From Prevotella sp. UBA2755 (GTDB lineage: Bacteria > Bacteroidota > Bacteroidia > Bacteroidales > Bacteroidaceae), in contig DEJF01000017.1 in assembly GCA_002353225.1 (NCBI GenBank), positions 1-16,165 on the forward strand: a DNA stretch of 16,165 nucleotides, given 5' to 3'. Shown one piece after another: positions 5,532-12,282 of this stretch (positions are counted from its first letter, which is position 1; each line of letters opens with the position of its first letter). A program made the translations under genes and the position numbers. Under the pieces are notes generated by a model, which had not been told where the DNA came from, ran no database searches, and worked only from the letters and a program-made list of their open reading frames with translations.

Positions 5532-6653
5532 ATGAAGAAACTTATTATTCTATTGATGACAGTTATGGGAACACTTCAATTACAGGCGCAGGATGAGAAT
5601 TTCTGGATTTTCCTTTGTTTTGGACAGTCGAATATGGCTGGCCAGGCACCCATCGAACAGCAAGACCTCGAGGTGAGCGACCGCTATCTCAGTATGGCAA
5701 CAACCGATGGTGCAGACCGTAAACTCGGACAATGGCGTAATGCCGTGCCTCCACTCTGTCGTGCTGATGCTCATCTGGGACCTGTGGACTGGTTCGGACG
5801 GACGTTGCTTGAGGTTGTGCCGGAGAATGTACGTATTGGTATTGTATCTGTGGCTGTCGAGGGTTGTCCCATCACGTTCTTTGATAAGGATCAGAATGCG
5901 ACCCTAATTGCCAAGGAGGAGCGTGACTGGATGAACAATATTCTGAACCAGTATGGACGCGACCCCTATGAGCGACTGTTATCGATGGCGAAAGTGGCTG
6001 CCAAGGATGGTGTCATCAAAGGCATCCTGCTGCATCAGGGAGAGACGGATGCCTATAATGACCAGTGGCGTAAGACACTAAGGAAAATATATCGTGACCT
6101 GCAGCAGGAACTCAGGTTCGATTCTACATCTGTTCCCTTGCTGGTCGGCGAGGTTGTACGTGGAGAATATGGTGGTATCTGCGCCCATGCCAATCCTACC
6201 ATCAATGATATTGCTAATCACTATCCGAATACGTATGTCGTATCGTCAGAGGGCTGTATGCCCAGCGATGATAATCTACATTTCTCCAGCGAGGGGTATC
6301 GTATGCTGGGGCGTCACTATGCCTTGCGCTATCTGGAAACTACCAATCCTGCGCTGGCAGAGACCTGCAGGGCTCAACTGGCTGCAGCAGGGCTGGATAA
6401 GGCAAGTGACGTTGTGTCGAAACTGTCGGTAGAGGTCAAGCGTAACGGCATGATTCTCAACGTGTCGGCTTCTGGACAGGTAGAGTCTGTGGATGTGATC
6501 AGTTTTTCCGGCAAGACCGTCAAGACCTATACGTATGGTGGCAAGAACGTGTTTGGTATTTCCCTTCAGGATCTGCCCAAGGAGAAATTGGTGTTTGTCT
6601 TCCATAGTGCCGACGGGCGTGCCACAACGGATGTAGATCTGTCTGCTGATTAG
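5532..6653 (+). CDS. Secreted SGNH-type carbohydrate acetylesterase (CE6 / sialate O-acetylesterase-like)
   Basis: This 373-residue exported enzyme has a clear signal peptide (MKKLIILLMTVMGTLQLQAQ, cut near residue 20). The SGNH/CE6 blocks follow: FGQSNMAG with nucleophile Ser33, DWFGRTLLE at about 85-93, LLHQGETD at 166-173, and the final block DDNLHFSSEG with Asp247 and His250. Such enzymes remove acetyl groups from xylan, sialic acid or related glycans. Residues about 300-373 form a separate beta-rich tail (GMILNVSASGQVESVDVISFSGKTV) resembling a degraded type IX secretion sorting domain or Ig-like module. It runs tail to tail against a gene remnant and is followed by a propeller sensor/regulator that may respond to the same glycans. 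The exact substrate cannot be read from the sequence. Confidence 0.85.
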   Translation: MKKLIILLMTVMGTLQLQAQDENFWIFLCFGQSNMAGQAPIEQQDLEVSDRYLSMATTDGADRKLGQWRNAVPPLCRADAHLGPVDWFGRTLLEVVPENVRIGIVSVAVEGCPITFFDKDQNATLIAKEERDWMNNILNQYGRDPYERLLSMAKVAAKDGVIKGILLHQGETDAYNDQWRKTLRKIYRDLQQELRFDSTSVPLLVGEVVRGEYGGICAHANPTINDIANHYPNTYVVSSEGCMPSDDNLHFSSEGYRMLGRHYALRYLETTNPALAETCRAQLAAAGLDKASDVVSKLSVEVKRNGMILNVSASGQVESVDVISFSGKTVKTYTYGGKNVFGISLQDLPKEKLVFVFHSADGRATTDVDLSAD

Positions 6654-6816
6654 ACGCGATCAAACGCCATCGTTTGCAGAAAGGGTAGCATTGCCGACTT
6701 GGGGTCGGATAGAATCTTGTCTCTACCATTTCTTCCAGTAGGTTGATGATGGGCAGATGTTGTGGACGAGTTTCCTCATACACATGTCGGCTCTCGTTGC
6801 TTAAAGAAATTTCATT
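6650..6816 (-). pseudogene. Frameshifted remnant of an unidentified gene
   Basis: The minus strand carries protein-like text in two frames that would join with one extra base near 6720. First comes NESRHVYEETRPQHLPIINLL with EEMV (about 6810-6724), then DKILSDPKSAMLPFLQTM with AFDRV, ending in TAA at 6650-6652. Together they give about 55 residues with normal composition ending in a natural-looking C-terminus, while each frame alone turns into unlikely sequence at the junction. The 5' end fades into the promoter of the plus-strand gene at 6886. The family is not recognised. I read it as the 3' end of a deleted gene, though a chance arrangement is possible. Confidence 0.4.
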
Positions 6817-6823
6817 CAAATTT

Positions 6824-6854
6824 TTGGGTAATTAAAACTTTTTCATTATCTTTG
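6824..6854 (+). promoter_or_regulatory. Promoter for the sensor/regulator gene
   Basis: TTG at 6824-6826, a 20-bp gap and TATCTTTG at 6847-6854 fit the Bacteroidetes consensus. The ATG at 6886 is 31 nt downstream, so this gene has a short real leader, AT-rich and without a Shine-Dalgarno sequence. Confidence 0.7.
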
Positions 6855-6885
6855 CACTTGATAGGCTAAAAACCTTCAAAATGAT

Positions 6886-9333
6886 ATGAAAAGTAGAAAA
6901 CTGTTGTGCTGGTGGGTGTTGTCAGTTCTTTTGACAATATCTGTCTCTGTATATGCGACAGAGTCTGACCGTCTTTTCAGTATTCATGATGCCTCTGAGG
7001 GGTTGGCGGATAATGGTGCTCAAGTGATTATCTGTACAAAGACGGGGAGAATGGTAATTAGTTCTATTGGTCATATCAATTTCTATAATGGTTCATCCTT
7101 TGACCATATTGATGCTCATACAGAGAACATTTATGAGTTGCCTAAGTATGAAGGACATTATCATCTTTACTTTGATAAAGACCATCACTTGTGGGTAAAA
7201 GACAAGTACCAAGTGACCTGTGTCGATTTGATGACGGAGCGTTTTATTGAAGATGTGCAGGGGGTATTCAAGAAAATGGGCTTTAATGACAAAGCAGAGG
7301 ACTTGTTTGTGGACGAAGATGGCAGTATGTTACTGCTGTCAAAGGATAAATTATATAATTGTAAGACCAAAAAGTCTTTTCCTGTTAGGAAAGGGAAGAA
7401 ATTGCAAGATATAGGAAAGTATAAAGAGCAGTTCCTGTTATTTTACGATGATAGTAGTATTGAGGCGTTCAATCTTTCAACAGGAAAGATGGAATATATC
7501 AAGACATTGTTGGATACCCACAAAGCAGAGAAATACAAAAAATCATCTGTTGTATTAGTAAACGACCATGGTTTTTATCAGATCCGTAATGGTGAGCGTG
7601 AAGGAATATTGTTGGATATAGATGCTGTGTCAGGAGAGAGCAAGGTATTGCTGGAACCATCGTACCATCTGAATAATCTGGCAATAAAGGATAATGTCCT
7701 TTATGTGGCTTCTCAATATGGTTACTGGACCTATGACATTTCCACAGGAGAGAAACAGCATTATCAGACTTTAATGAGTACCAACTATCAGGAGATTAAT
7801 ACAGATATCAATGATATAGCCTTTGACCTTCAAGGGGGAATGTGGATGGGGACAGAGAAACAGGGCTTGCTATATTCAAAACCGTTTAACTCGCCCTTTA
7901 AGGTCTTGAAGTGGGATGATCCCATGGCAAAAAAATATGCCACGATGCTAACCCAGGAGTTCCTCAAGAAACAAGAGACTTTGCCTCGTCGTGTTAATTG
8001 TGCCTTTCATGACAGTCGTGGGTGGACATGGCATGGCACCTATGTAGGACTAAAGCGCTATCTGTCAGATAAAGATAATCATCCACTTATTATAAATAAT
8101 GAGGATGGGTTAAAAAATAATGTCATTCACTCAATCATTGAGGACAACGACCATAATTTATGGGTCAGTACAAGTAATGGTATCTCATGTCTCGTCATAC
8201 GTAATGACTCCTTGGTAAGAGTCGTTAGTTTTAATGAGGACGACAATATTCCGACAAAATCTTTTGTCAATGGACTTGCCATGAAGTTAGAAGACGGTTC
8301 TATCATCATGCAGACATTAGATTTTATCGTGAAGTTTGATCCAAGTAGTTTCCATACGACAAGAAAGACGGATATTAAACTATATCCGAAACTAATACGT
8401 CTGATGGTCAATGGCAGGACTATCCAACCAGGTATGGAGATAGACGGGAAAGAGATACTTGACCGTGTCATCACTCGTGCCCAGGAGATTAATGTGGATT
8501 ACGATCAGAATAACATCTCCTTGCTCTTCTCAGGTTTGAATTATTTTCGTCCGACCCAGACTTTTTATCGAGTACGTGTCAAAGGTTTTCGAAATGAATG
8601 GACCATCTTCTCGTTGCATGATGGTTCTGGAAGAGTGGACAATCAAGGAATGCTTCATTATTCGATGTACGGTATTCCTCCTGGTAAATATGAGATAGAG
8701 GTACAGGCGTCAATGTCTCCTAATGAATGGATGGTAGATCCTTTCGTCTGGCGGCTGTCAGTGAATGAGCCGTGGTGGCGTATGACATTCGTTTATTTGA
8801 CTTTAGGTCTTTTGCTGTTAGGTCTTTTGATTGCCAATTTTATATTCTATAATCGTAATACTCGCATGAAACTTAATCGTGCCAATATTGAAGGTAGTGT
8901 TATTAAGCGAATCAGGAACTTTGTCAATATGTGCAATAACATGGAAAAGGAGATGCTAACCCCTTATACTTCGGATATAGACAACACTTTGGAGAATGCG
9001 GAAGGGAGCGCTTTTGCGGATGCTATGATGAAGATCGTGCCTTATGTGACAAGTCAGCAGCAGAATGTCTCTATGAAAATACTGGCAAAGGAGGCTCAGA
9101 TGAATATCAATGAATTCTACGAGATGATGTCGTCTAACCTCTATAAGAACCCACATGCTGTGGTTATGAGAATCAGGTTGCAACATGCGGCAGAAATGCT
9201 TTTGAATAGTGATAAGTCCATTGATGAGATAGCAGAAGAGTTACACTTCTCATCAACGAATTTCCTGATAGCAAGTTTTTATCATCAGTATCGTCAGACA
9301 CCACAAGATTACCGGGTGTCTAATCCGCGATAA
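6886..9333 (+). CDS. Membrane-tethered sensor/regulator: beta-propeller, Y_Y_Y domain, TM helix, AraC-type HTH, no kinase
   Basis: This 815-residue protein has the outer part of a hybrid two-component system (HTCS). A signal peptide or N-terminal membrane segment spans about 1-25, followed by propeller-like repeats (for example DLQGGMWMGTEKQGL, and DNDHNLWVSTSNGI) up to about 535. A Y_Y_Y domain at about 541-626 ends in PPGKYEIEVQA and NEPWW. One transmembrane helix at about 633-655 and a short linker lead to an AraC-like HTH at about 728-812 (IRLQHAAEMLLNSDKSIDEIAEEL, then FYHQYRQTPQDYR). The histidine kinase, phosphoacceptor and receiver domains of a full HTCS (about 1300 residues) are absent, with no gap or stop suggesting recent loss. 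It probably senses a periplasmic glycan and acts on DNA while tethered to the inner membrane. The CE6 esterase upstream is a possible target. Its end overlaps the convergent DUF5103 gene by 25 nt. Confidence 0.85.
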   Translation: MKSRKLLCWWVLSVLLTISVSVYATESDRLFSIHDASEGLADNGAQVIICTKTGRMVISSIGHINFYNGSSFDHIDAHTENIYELPKYEGHYHLYFDKDHHLWVKDKYQVTCVDLMTERFIEDVQGVFKKMGFNDKAEDLFVDEDGSMLLLSKDKLYNCKTKKSFPVRKGKKLQDIGKYKEQFLLFYDDSSIEAFNLSTGKMEYIKTLLDTHKAEKYKKSSVVLVNDHGFYQIRNGEREGILLDIDAVSGESKVLLEPSYHLNNLAIKDNVLYVASQYGYWTYDISTGEKQHYQTLMSTNYQEINTDINDIAFDLQGGMWMGTEKQGLLYSKPFNSPFKVLKWDDPMAKKYATMLTQEFLKKQETLPRRVNCAFHDSRGWTWHGTYVGLKRYLSDKDNHPLIINNEDGLKNNVIHSIIEDNDHNLWVSTSNGISCLVIRNDSLVRVVSFNEDDNIPTKSFVNGLAMKLEDGSIIMQTLDFIVKFDPSSFHTTRKTDIKLYPKLIRLMVNGRTIQPGMEIDGKEILDRVITRAQEINVDYDQNNISLLFSGLNYFRPTQTFYRVRVKGFRNEWTIFSLHDGSGRVDNQGMLHYSMYGIPPGKYEIEVQASMSPNEWMVDPFVWRLSVNEPWWRMTFVYLTLGLLLLGLLIANFIFYNRNTRMKLNRANIEGSVIKRIRNFVNMCNNMEKEMLTPYTSDIDNTLENAEGSAFADAMMKIVPYVTSQQQNVSMKILAKEAQMNINEFYEMMSSNLYKNPHAVVMRIRLQHAAEMLLNSDKSIDEIAEELHFSSTNFLIASFYHQYRQTPQDYRVSNPR

Positions 9334-10520
9334 CCTACCAACCGCCAAGTGCGGCTCCCCATCCCTTTGTAATAGACAAATGCCTGATATTTGTTGCGTG
9401 TTTGGAAGAAATTACCTTCTGTTGGGGCGGTTTCTCCTTCTTTATCTACATACTGATAGGAATAATACCCCTGCTTTTGCATAATCTGAGTGTGATAACA
9501 ATTATCGCTGGTGTCATATTGCATCTGATAGGCAGTGTCATCGGCATTGTTAGTCCATTGTCCCTGCAAGAAAATATCACCGCAATAGGGAGCCTCTATA
9601 GTGTAGTTAACCCATACATAATCGCAGGTATGGGAACTTTCAGAGTAATTGCTGTTGCGAATATAGAAAGCACCATTAGCAGACTCGTCCGTGAGGTAAT
9701 TGCGGCGTATGGTTGTGGCAAGGGGAAATGCCTGATAATGCTCGCCGTCCCATCCGATATGGTCAATGCCCATTGTGGGATGACTCACGTCAAGAACCTC
9801 AAACTTATGATACTCATTTCCTGCATTGAAAATAAGGTCACGTTGGTGCTCCCAACGCATTCCTTGTTGGTAAGTGTATTGGGGTTGCGGATTGATTCTT
9901 GCAGTCTGCTCATTCCAGTTCTGCATGACGATAGTATAGATTTCCTCATCGGGACGAGTTACCCTTAGGTCTTTGTAATCAAGTGTCATGGAAAGTTGCT
10001 GGTGACTTTTGTTGACATCAATATCTGTATTCGTTGTCATGCTCAAACCGATATTGACGATGGGTTCCACCACATAGAATTCTGCATCTATGATTTTCTC
10101 ATGTCCTTTGTCCTCGTCATAGATACTTAATCGGTAGTTGCCACTCATCAGAATTCTGCATCTGTCGTTGGGGATGTTGAACTCATAATGTGTGTAGTTA
10201 ACTGTCGTGTTTAAAGAATTCTGGTAGTCTTCTAAGGGATAATCGTTGAACCCTTCCAGCCAATCACTCTCAAACACATCCTCTGCCTCCGACCAGTCAG
10301 CCTCGCATCGTGTCAGATGACAGATGTAACGATGAGCGTCATGTGAGAGTTCGTCGAATCCGATACATAGCCGGTCCCGGCTGCCTAACTCCATGACAGG
10401 ACGATTCTGCCAATTGTTATTGACGATGGTCGTCAGTGTCTTGACCGTTGGCGAGTATATCTTGTTGCCAGCAAGCACATCAGATGCTAAGAGTAGCAGA
10501 ACGAAAATTAAATGTCTCAT
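9309..10520 (-). CDS. DUF5103 domain-containing secreted protein
   Basis: This 403-residue protein has a signal peptide (MRHLIFVLLLLASDVLA) and then a region recognisable as the Bacteroidetes family DUF5103, with IYSPTVKTLTTIVN near the mature N-terminus, YRLSIYDEDKG, and a C-terminal FLQGQWTNN...YQMQYDTSDNCYHTQ module resembling an Ig/CBM48-like beta sandwich. Family function is unknown; these proteins are exported and common in gut Bacteroidales. The ATG at 10520 is preferred because it starts the signal peptide and lies 6 nt after a TATCTTTG box; an in-frame start 12 codons earlier lies upstream of that box. It ends inside the sensor/regulator gene (25-nt convergent overlap) and diverges from the lipoprotein operon across a repeat-rich spacer. 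Confidence 0.85.
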   Translation of the reverse strand: MRHLIFVLLLLASDVLAGNKIYSPTVKTLTTIVNNNWQNRPVMELGSRDRLCIGFDELSHDAHRYICHLTRCEADWSEAEDVFESDWLEGFNDYPLEDYQNSLNTTVNYTHYEFNIPNDRCRILMSGNYRLSIYDEDKGHEKIIDAEFYVVEPIVNIGLSMTTNTDIDVNKSHQQLSMTLDYKDLRVTRPDEEIYTIVMQNWNEQTARINPQPQYTYQQGMRWEHQRDLIFNAGNEYHKFEVLDVSHPTMGIDHIGWDGEHYQAFPLATTIRRNYLTDESANGAFYIRNSNYSESSHTCDYVWVNYTIEAPYCGDIFLQGQWTNNADDTAYQMQYDTSDNCYHTQIMQKQGYYSYQYVDKEGETAPTEGNFFQTRNKYQAFVYYKGMGSRTWRLVGYRGLDTR

Positions 10521-10526
10521 TGCCTG

Positions 10527-10556
10527 CAAAGATACGAAATAATGCTGAAGTGGCAA
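10527..10556 (-). promoter_or_regulatory. Promoter of the DUF5103 gene
   Basis: On the minus strand, TTG (10556-10554), a 19-bp gap and TATCTTTG (10534-10527) match the consensus. The ATG at 10520 follows after only 6 nt, predicting a leaderless mRNA. Confidence 0.75.
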
Positions 10557-10872
10557 AGCGATTTTGGAAGATTAACGAAATCGTGCTAAACTCCGAAGAG
10601 GGCATGCAGAAGCGCTGGTGGAAGCATTTGCAGATTAACACAATCTCTCTCGTGCGCGCATACATAAAGTTTTTTACCCTTGTCACCGTTGCCGCCTTGC
10701 AAAACTATTTGATAATCAGTTGGTTGCTGGTAACAACGTAGCGGCAACGGTGACAACGATTGGCGATTTTGCCCAAAAAGTGGGGCTATTTTGGCTCTAA
10801 AATGAAGTAAAAACGGGTTCGTAACTATGCTGATGACTATCTTATGGGAGAGAGGCATCACTCCGCTCGATG
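10557..10872. other. Non-coding part of the divergent spacer
   Basis: Between the DUF5103 promoter and the repeat arrays no convincing gene is seen; short frames cover it on both strands but have unlikely composition. It contains the 16-bp inverted repeat (10680-10756). Two loosely similar stretches also occur, agattaacgaaatcgtgc near 10569 and agattaacacaatctctctc near 10633. Nothing else was recognised. Confidence 0.5.
10680..10756. repeat. Perfect 16-bp inverted repeat with a 45-bp centre
   Basis: TTGTCACCGTTGCCGC at 10680-10695 is the exact reverse complement of GCGGCAACGGTGACAA at 10741-10756. The 45-bp centre contains gttgctggtaacaac, which can itself fold (GTTG/CAAC). The whole 77-bp unit resembles a REP/MITE-like palindromic element or a small structured RNA. 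No target-site duplication or T-run is evident, so mobility and termination are both unproven. Confidence 0.65.
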
Positions 10873-10999
10873 ATTCCATGCATTGGAATCAACCATTCCA
10901 TGCATAGGGATGTTTAATCCGAAAGAAGGTGATACTTTGTTCCACCCTATGGAACAAGTTATTCCATGCCATGGAACAAAGTGTTCCACCCCATGGAAC
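10873..10999. repeat. 22-bp-period array of TTCCA-N5-TGGAA dyads
   Basis: Five 17-bp dyads begin at 10873, 10895, 10939, 10961 and 10983, all on a 22-bp grid; the slot at 10917 is degenerate. Four have 5-6-bp arms, ATTCCA or GTTCCA against TGGAAT or TGGAAC, around a 5-bp centre (tgcat, cccta, tgcca, cccca); the second (10895-10911) has a mismatched right arm. TTCCA and TGGAA half-sites alternate every 10 and 12 bp, so one half-site occurs per helical turn. Centres alternate between tgc-type and ccc-type, suggesting growth by 44-bp duplication. Confidence 0.85.
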
Positions 11000-11006
11000 A
11001 AACAGG

Positions 11007-11090
11007 AAGGTGCCGGCTTCGTGGGTCGAAGGTGCCGGCTTTGTGGGTCGAAGGCGCTGGCTTCGTGGGTCGAAGGTACTTGGCACTTGG
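11007..11090. repeat. 22-bp direct tandem repeat, three copies plus a partial fourth
   Basis: Units at 11007-11028, 11029-11050 and 11051-11072 differ by only a few bases, and a decayed fourth unit runs 11073-11090. Each unit spans aaggtgccgg and cttcgtgggtcg and, with the next unit, contains the dyad CTTCG-tgggt-CGAAG (centres 11024, 11046, 11068). The 22-bp period and 5-bp dyad centre are the same as in the preceding array although the sequence differs. Because 22 is not a multiple of 3, reading frames across it are repeat artefacts. Confidence 0.9.
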
Positions 11091-11114
11091 AATAAAAAAG
11101 AAACAAGTTTTCTT

Positions 11115-11143
11115 TTGTTCTTCACTCGTTTTTCGTACCTTTG
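11115..11143 (+). promoter_or_regulatory. Promoter of the lipoprotein-smpB-metH gene run
   Basis: TTG at 11115-11117, an 18-bp gap and TACCTTTG at 11136-11143 fit the Bacteroidetes consensus. ATG 11152 is 8 nt downstream (cagtcgat between). The -33 element begins 25 bp after the 22-bp repeat array, so proteins bound to the array could affect this promoter. Confidence 0.8.
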
Positions 11144-11151
11144 CAGTCGAT

Positions 11152-11778
11152 ATGAAGAAGATAACGTATATAATAGTTATATTGGCAGCCTTGTCGCTTA
11201 CGTTCTCTTGTGGTAACAGGAAGAGTGCCGCAGACTATGAGGGTATGTTGGACAGTATTCGTAAGGCGGAGGTGGAGAAGGAGTTGCTCAAGCCTTCCGG
11301 GGGTGATCCCGTCATTGCTTTCTTCGATTCCCTTGCCATGAAGTCTGTTCCTATGAAATATTCTCCGGAGTTTGTGGAGTATCTGCCTCAGATGCAGAAG
11401 GTACCTGCAGCATATAATAGTCGATTCGACTATGAGAGTAATGTAGACCTCTATGCTGTCAAGTTGCCTTCCTACCAGAACTATCATTTGATGTTGCTGG
11501 GTGAGAAACTGGACTCCACCAATGTGTCTCTTTATCTCTGTACGATGAATCGGGATTATGTGTTGGTAGATCGTCTGTGTATCTATGAACAGAAGATAGA
11601 GGATAGGAACGGCAGACTGGGACTCATGCGCCAGGAGTATTATGTCACGAGCCAGTATGAGGTTACCCTTGTCAGTTATTTCCGTGGTGAGGATGATGAT
11701 ACGGAGAGTGAGGAGGCAGCATGCCGATACGTGATCAATAAGGAGGGTAATTTTGAGGAGGTAATCATAGAACTATGA
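11152..11778 (+). CDS. Hypothetical lipoprotein, 208 aa
   Basis: An N-terminal lipoprotein signal (MKKITYIIVILAALSLTFSC) ends in a good lipobox, with Cys20 followed by GNRKS. The protein should be lipid-anchored, facing the periplasm or cell surface. The mature part has a charged helical region (DSIRKAEVEKELLK) and then a mixed beta-rich domain with regular tyrosines (VDLYAVKLPSYQNYHLMLLGEKL) and an acidic stretch EDDDTESEE near the end. I do not recognise the family. The frame is open upstream through the repeat array, but the ATG at 11152 starts the signal peptide and sits 8 nt after the promoter. The stop overlaps the next start by 4 nt (ATGA), indicating translational coupling. Confidence 0.8.
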   Translation: MKKITYIIVILAALSLTFSCGNRKSAADYEGMLDSIRKAEVEKELLKPSGGDPVIAFFDSLAMKSVPMKYSPEFVEYLPQMQKVPAAYNSRFDYESNVDLYAVKLPSYQNYHLMLLGEKLDSTNVSLYLCTMNRDYVLVDRLCIYEQKIEDRNGRLGLMRQEYYVTSQYEVTLVSYFRGEDDDTESEEAACRYVINKEGNFEEVIIEL

Positions 11779-12281
11779 TAGAGATAAAGATTAAAGACAG
11801 TCAGTTGCAGAAGGCAGCACAGACAGGAATGGACTCCTTCGTCAGTGTTTTTGTCAATGCCATCCGTGATGGTATTCAGAATGAGTTGACTACAGAGACG
11901 ATGGCACAGTTGAATGCCGACCAGATCACCCTTCTTGCCTGGGATATCCTGCATGAGGAGGTGATGGATGGCGGTTTTGTGCAACTGATACATAACGGCT
12001 ATGGTCCATTTATCTTCAAGAATCCATTTGCCAAGGCAGTCAAACTCTGGGGCTTGCGTGATCTTTCCAAACTGATATATGATGCTCACACGCTTTATCT
12101 GAAGCATAAAGAGAAGATAGAGCAGGACTGTACGGAGGAAGAGTTCATGGCACTGTTTGAGCAGTTTCCTGAGTTTGACGATATGGATGACACCTTCGTG
12201 GAGAGTGAGGAGGCATGGACGGAGCAGATAGCCGAGTATATTGACCAGCATATTGAGCAGTTCGCTCACATAGAGAAATAA
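11775..12281 (+). CDS. DUF4375 (DMP19-like) domain protein
   Basis: This 168-residue soluble protein has the pattern of the DUF4375/DMP19 group: ADQITLLAWDILHEEVMDGGFVQLIHNGYG at about 48-77, with the family-typical [VL]xxGGF.Q..xN.xG core, followed by AVKLWGLRDLSKLIYDA. DMP19 from Neisseria is a DNA-mimic protein, but most family members are uncharacterised. This one is also acidic near its C-terminus (PEFDDMDDTFVESEEAW). It has no signal peptide and is probably cytoplasmic. It overlaps the lipoprotein stop by 4 nt and is 1 nt from smpB, so the three genes should be co-transcribed. No functional link between the lipoprotein and this protein can be read from the sequence. Confidence 0.7.
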   Translation: MIEIKIKDSQLQKAAQTGMDSFVSVFVNAIRDGIQNELTTETMAQLNADQITLLAWDILHEEVMDGGFVQLIHNGYGPFIFKNPFAKAVKLWGLRDLSKLIYDAHTLYLKHKEKIEQDCTEEEFMALFEQFPEFDDMDDTFVESEEAWTEQIAEYIDQHIEQFAHIEK

Positions 12282-12282
12282 A

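Noticed and set aside
6661..6676. CAAACG-ccat-CGTTTG hairpin as terminator of the CE6 esterase
   Set aside because: The stem is only 6 bp and no T-run follows; it also lies in the coding-like remnant on the other strand.
10873..11090. CRISPR array
   Set aside because: The period is 22 bp with no unique spacers of 25-40 bp; the repeats themselves are contiguous dyads or direct repeats, and no cas gene is present.
10883..11106. Overlapping small reading frames on both strands through the repeat arrays
   Set aside because: They exist in several frames at once because the repeats lack stops; composition is repetitive and none has a promoter or start context of its own.
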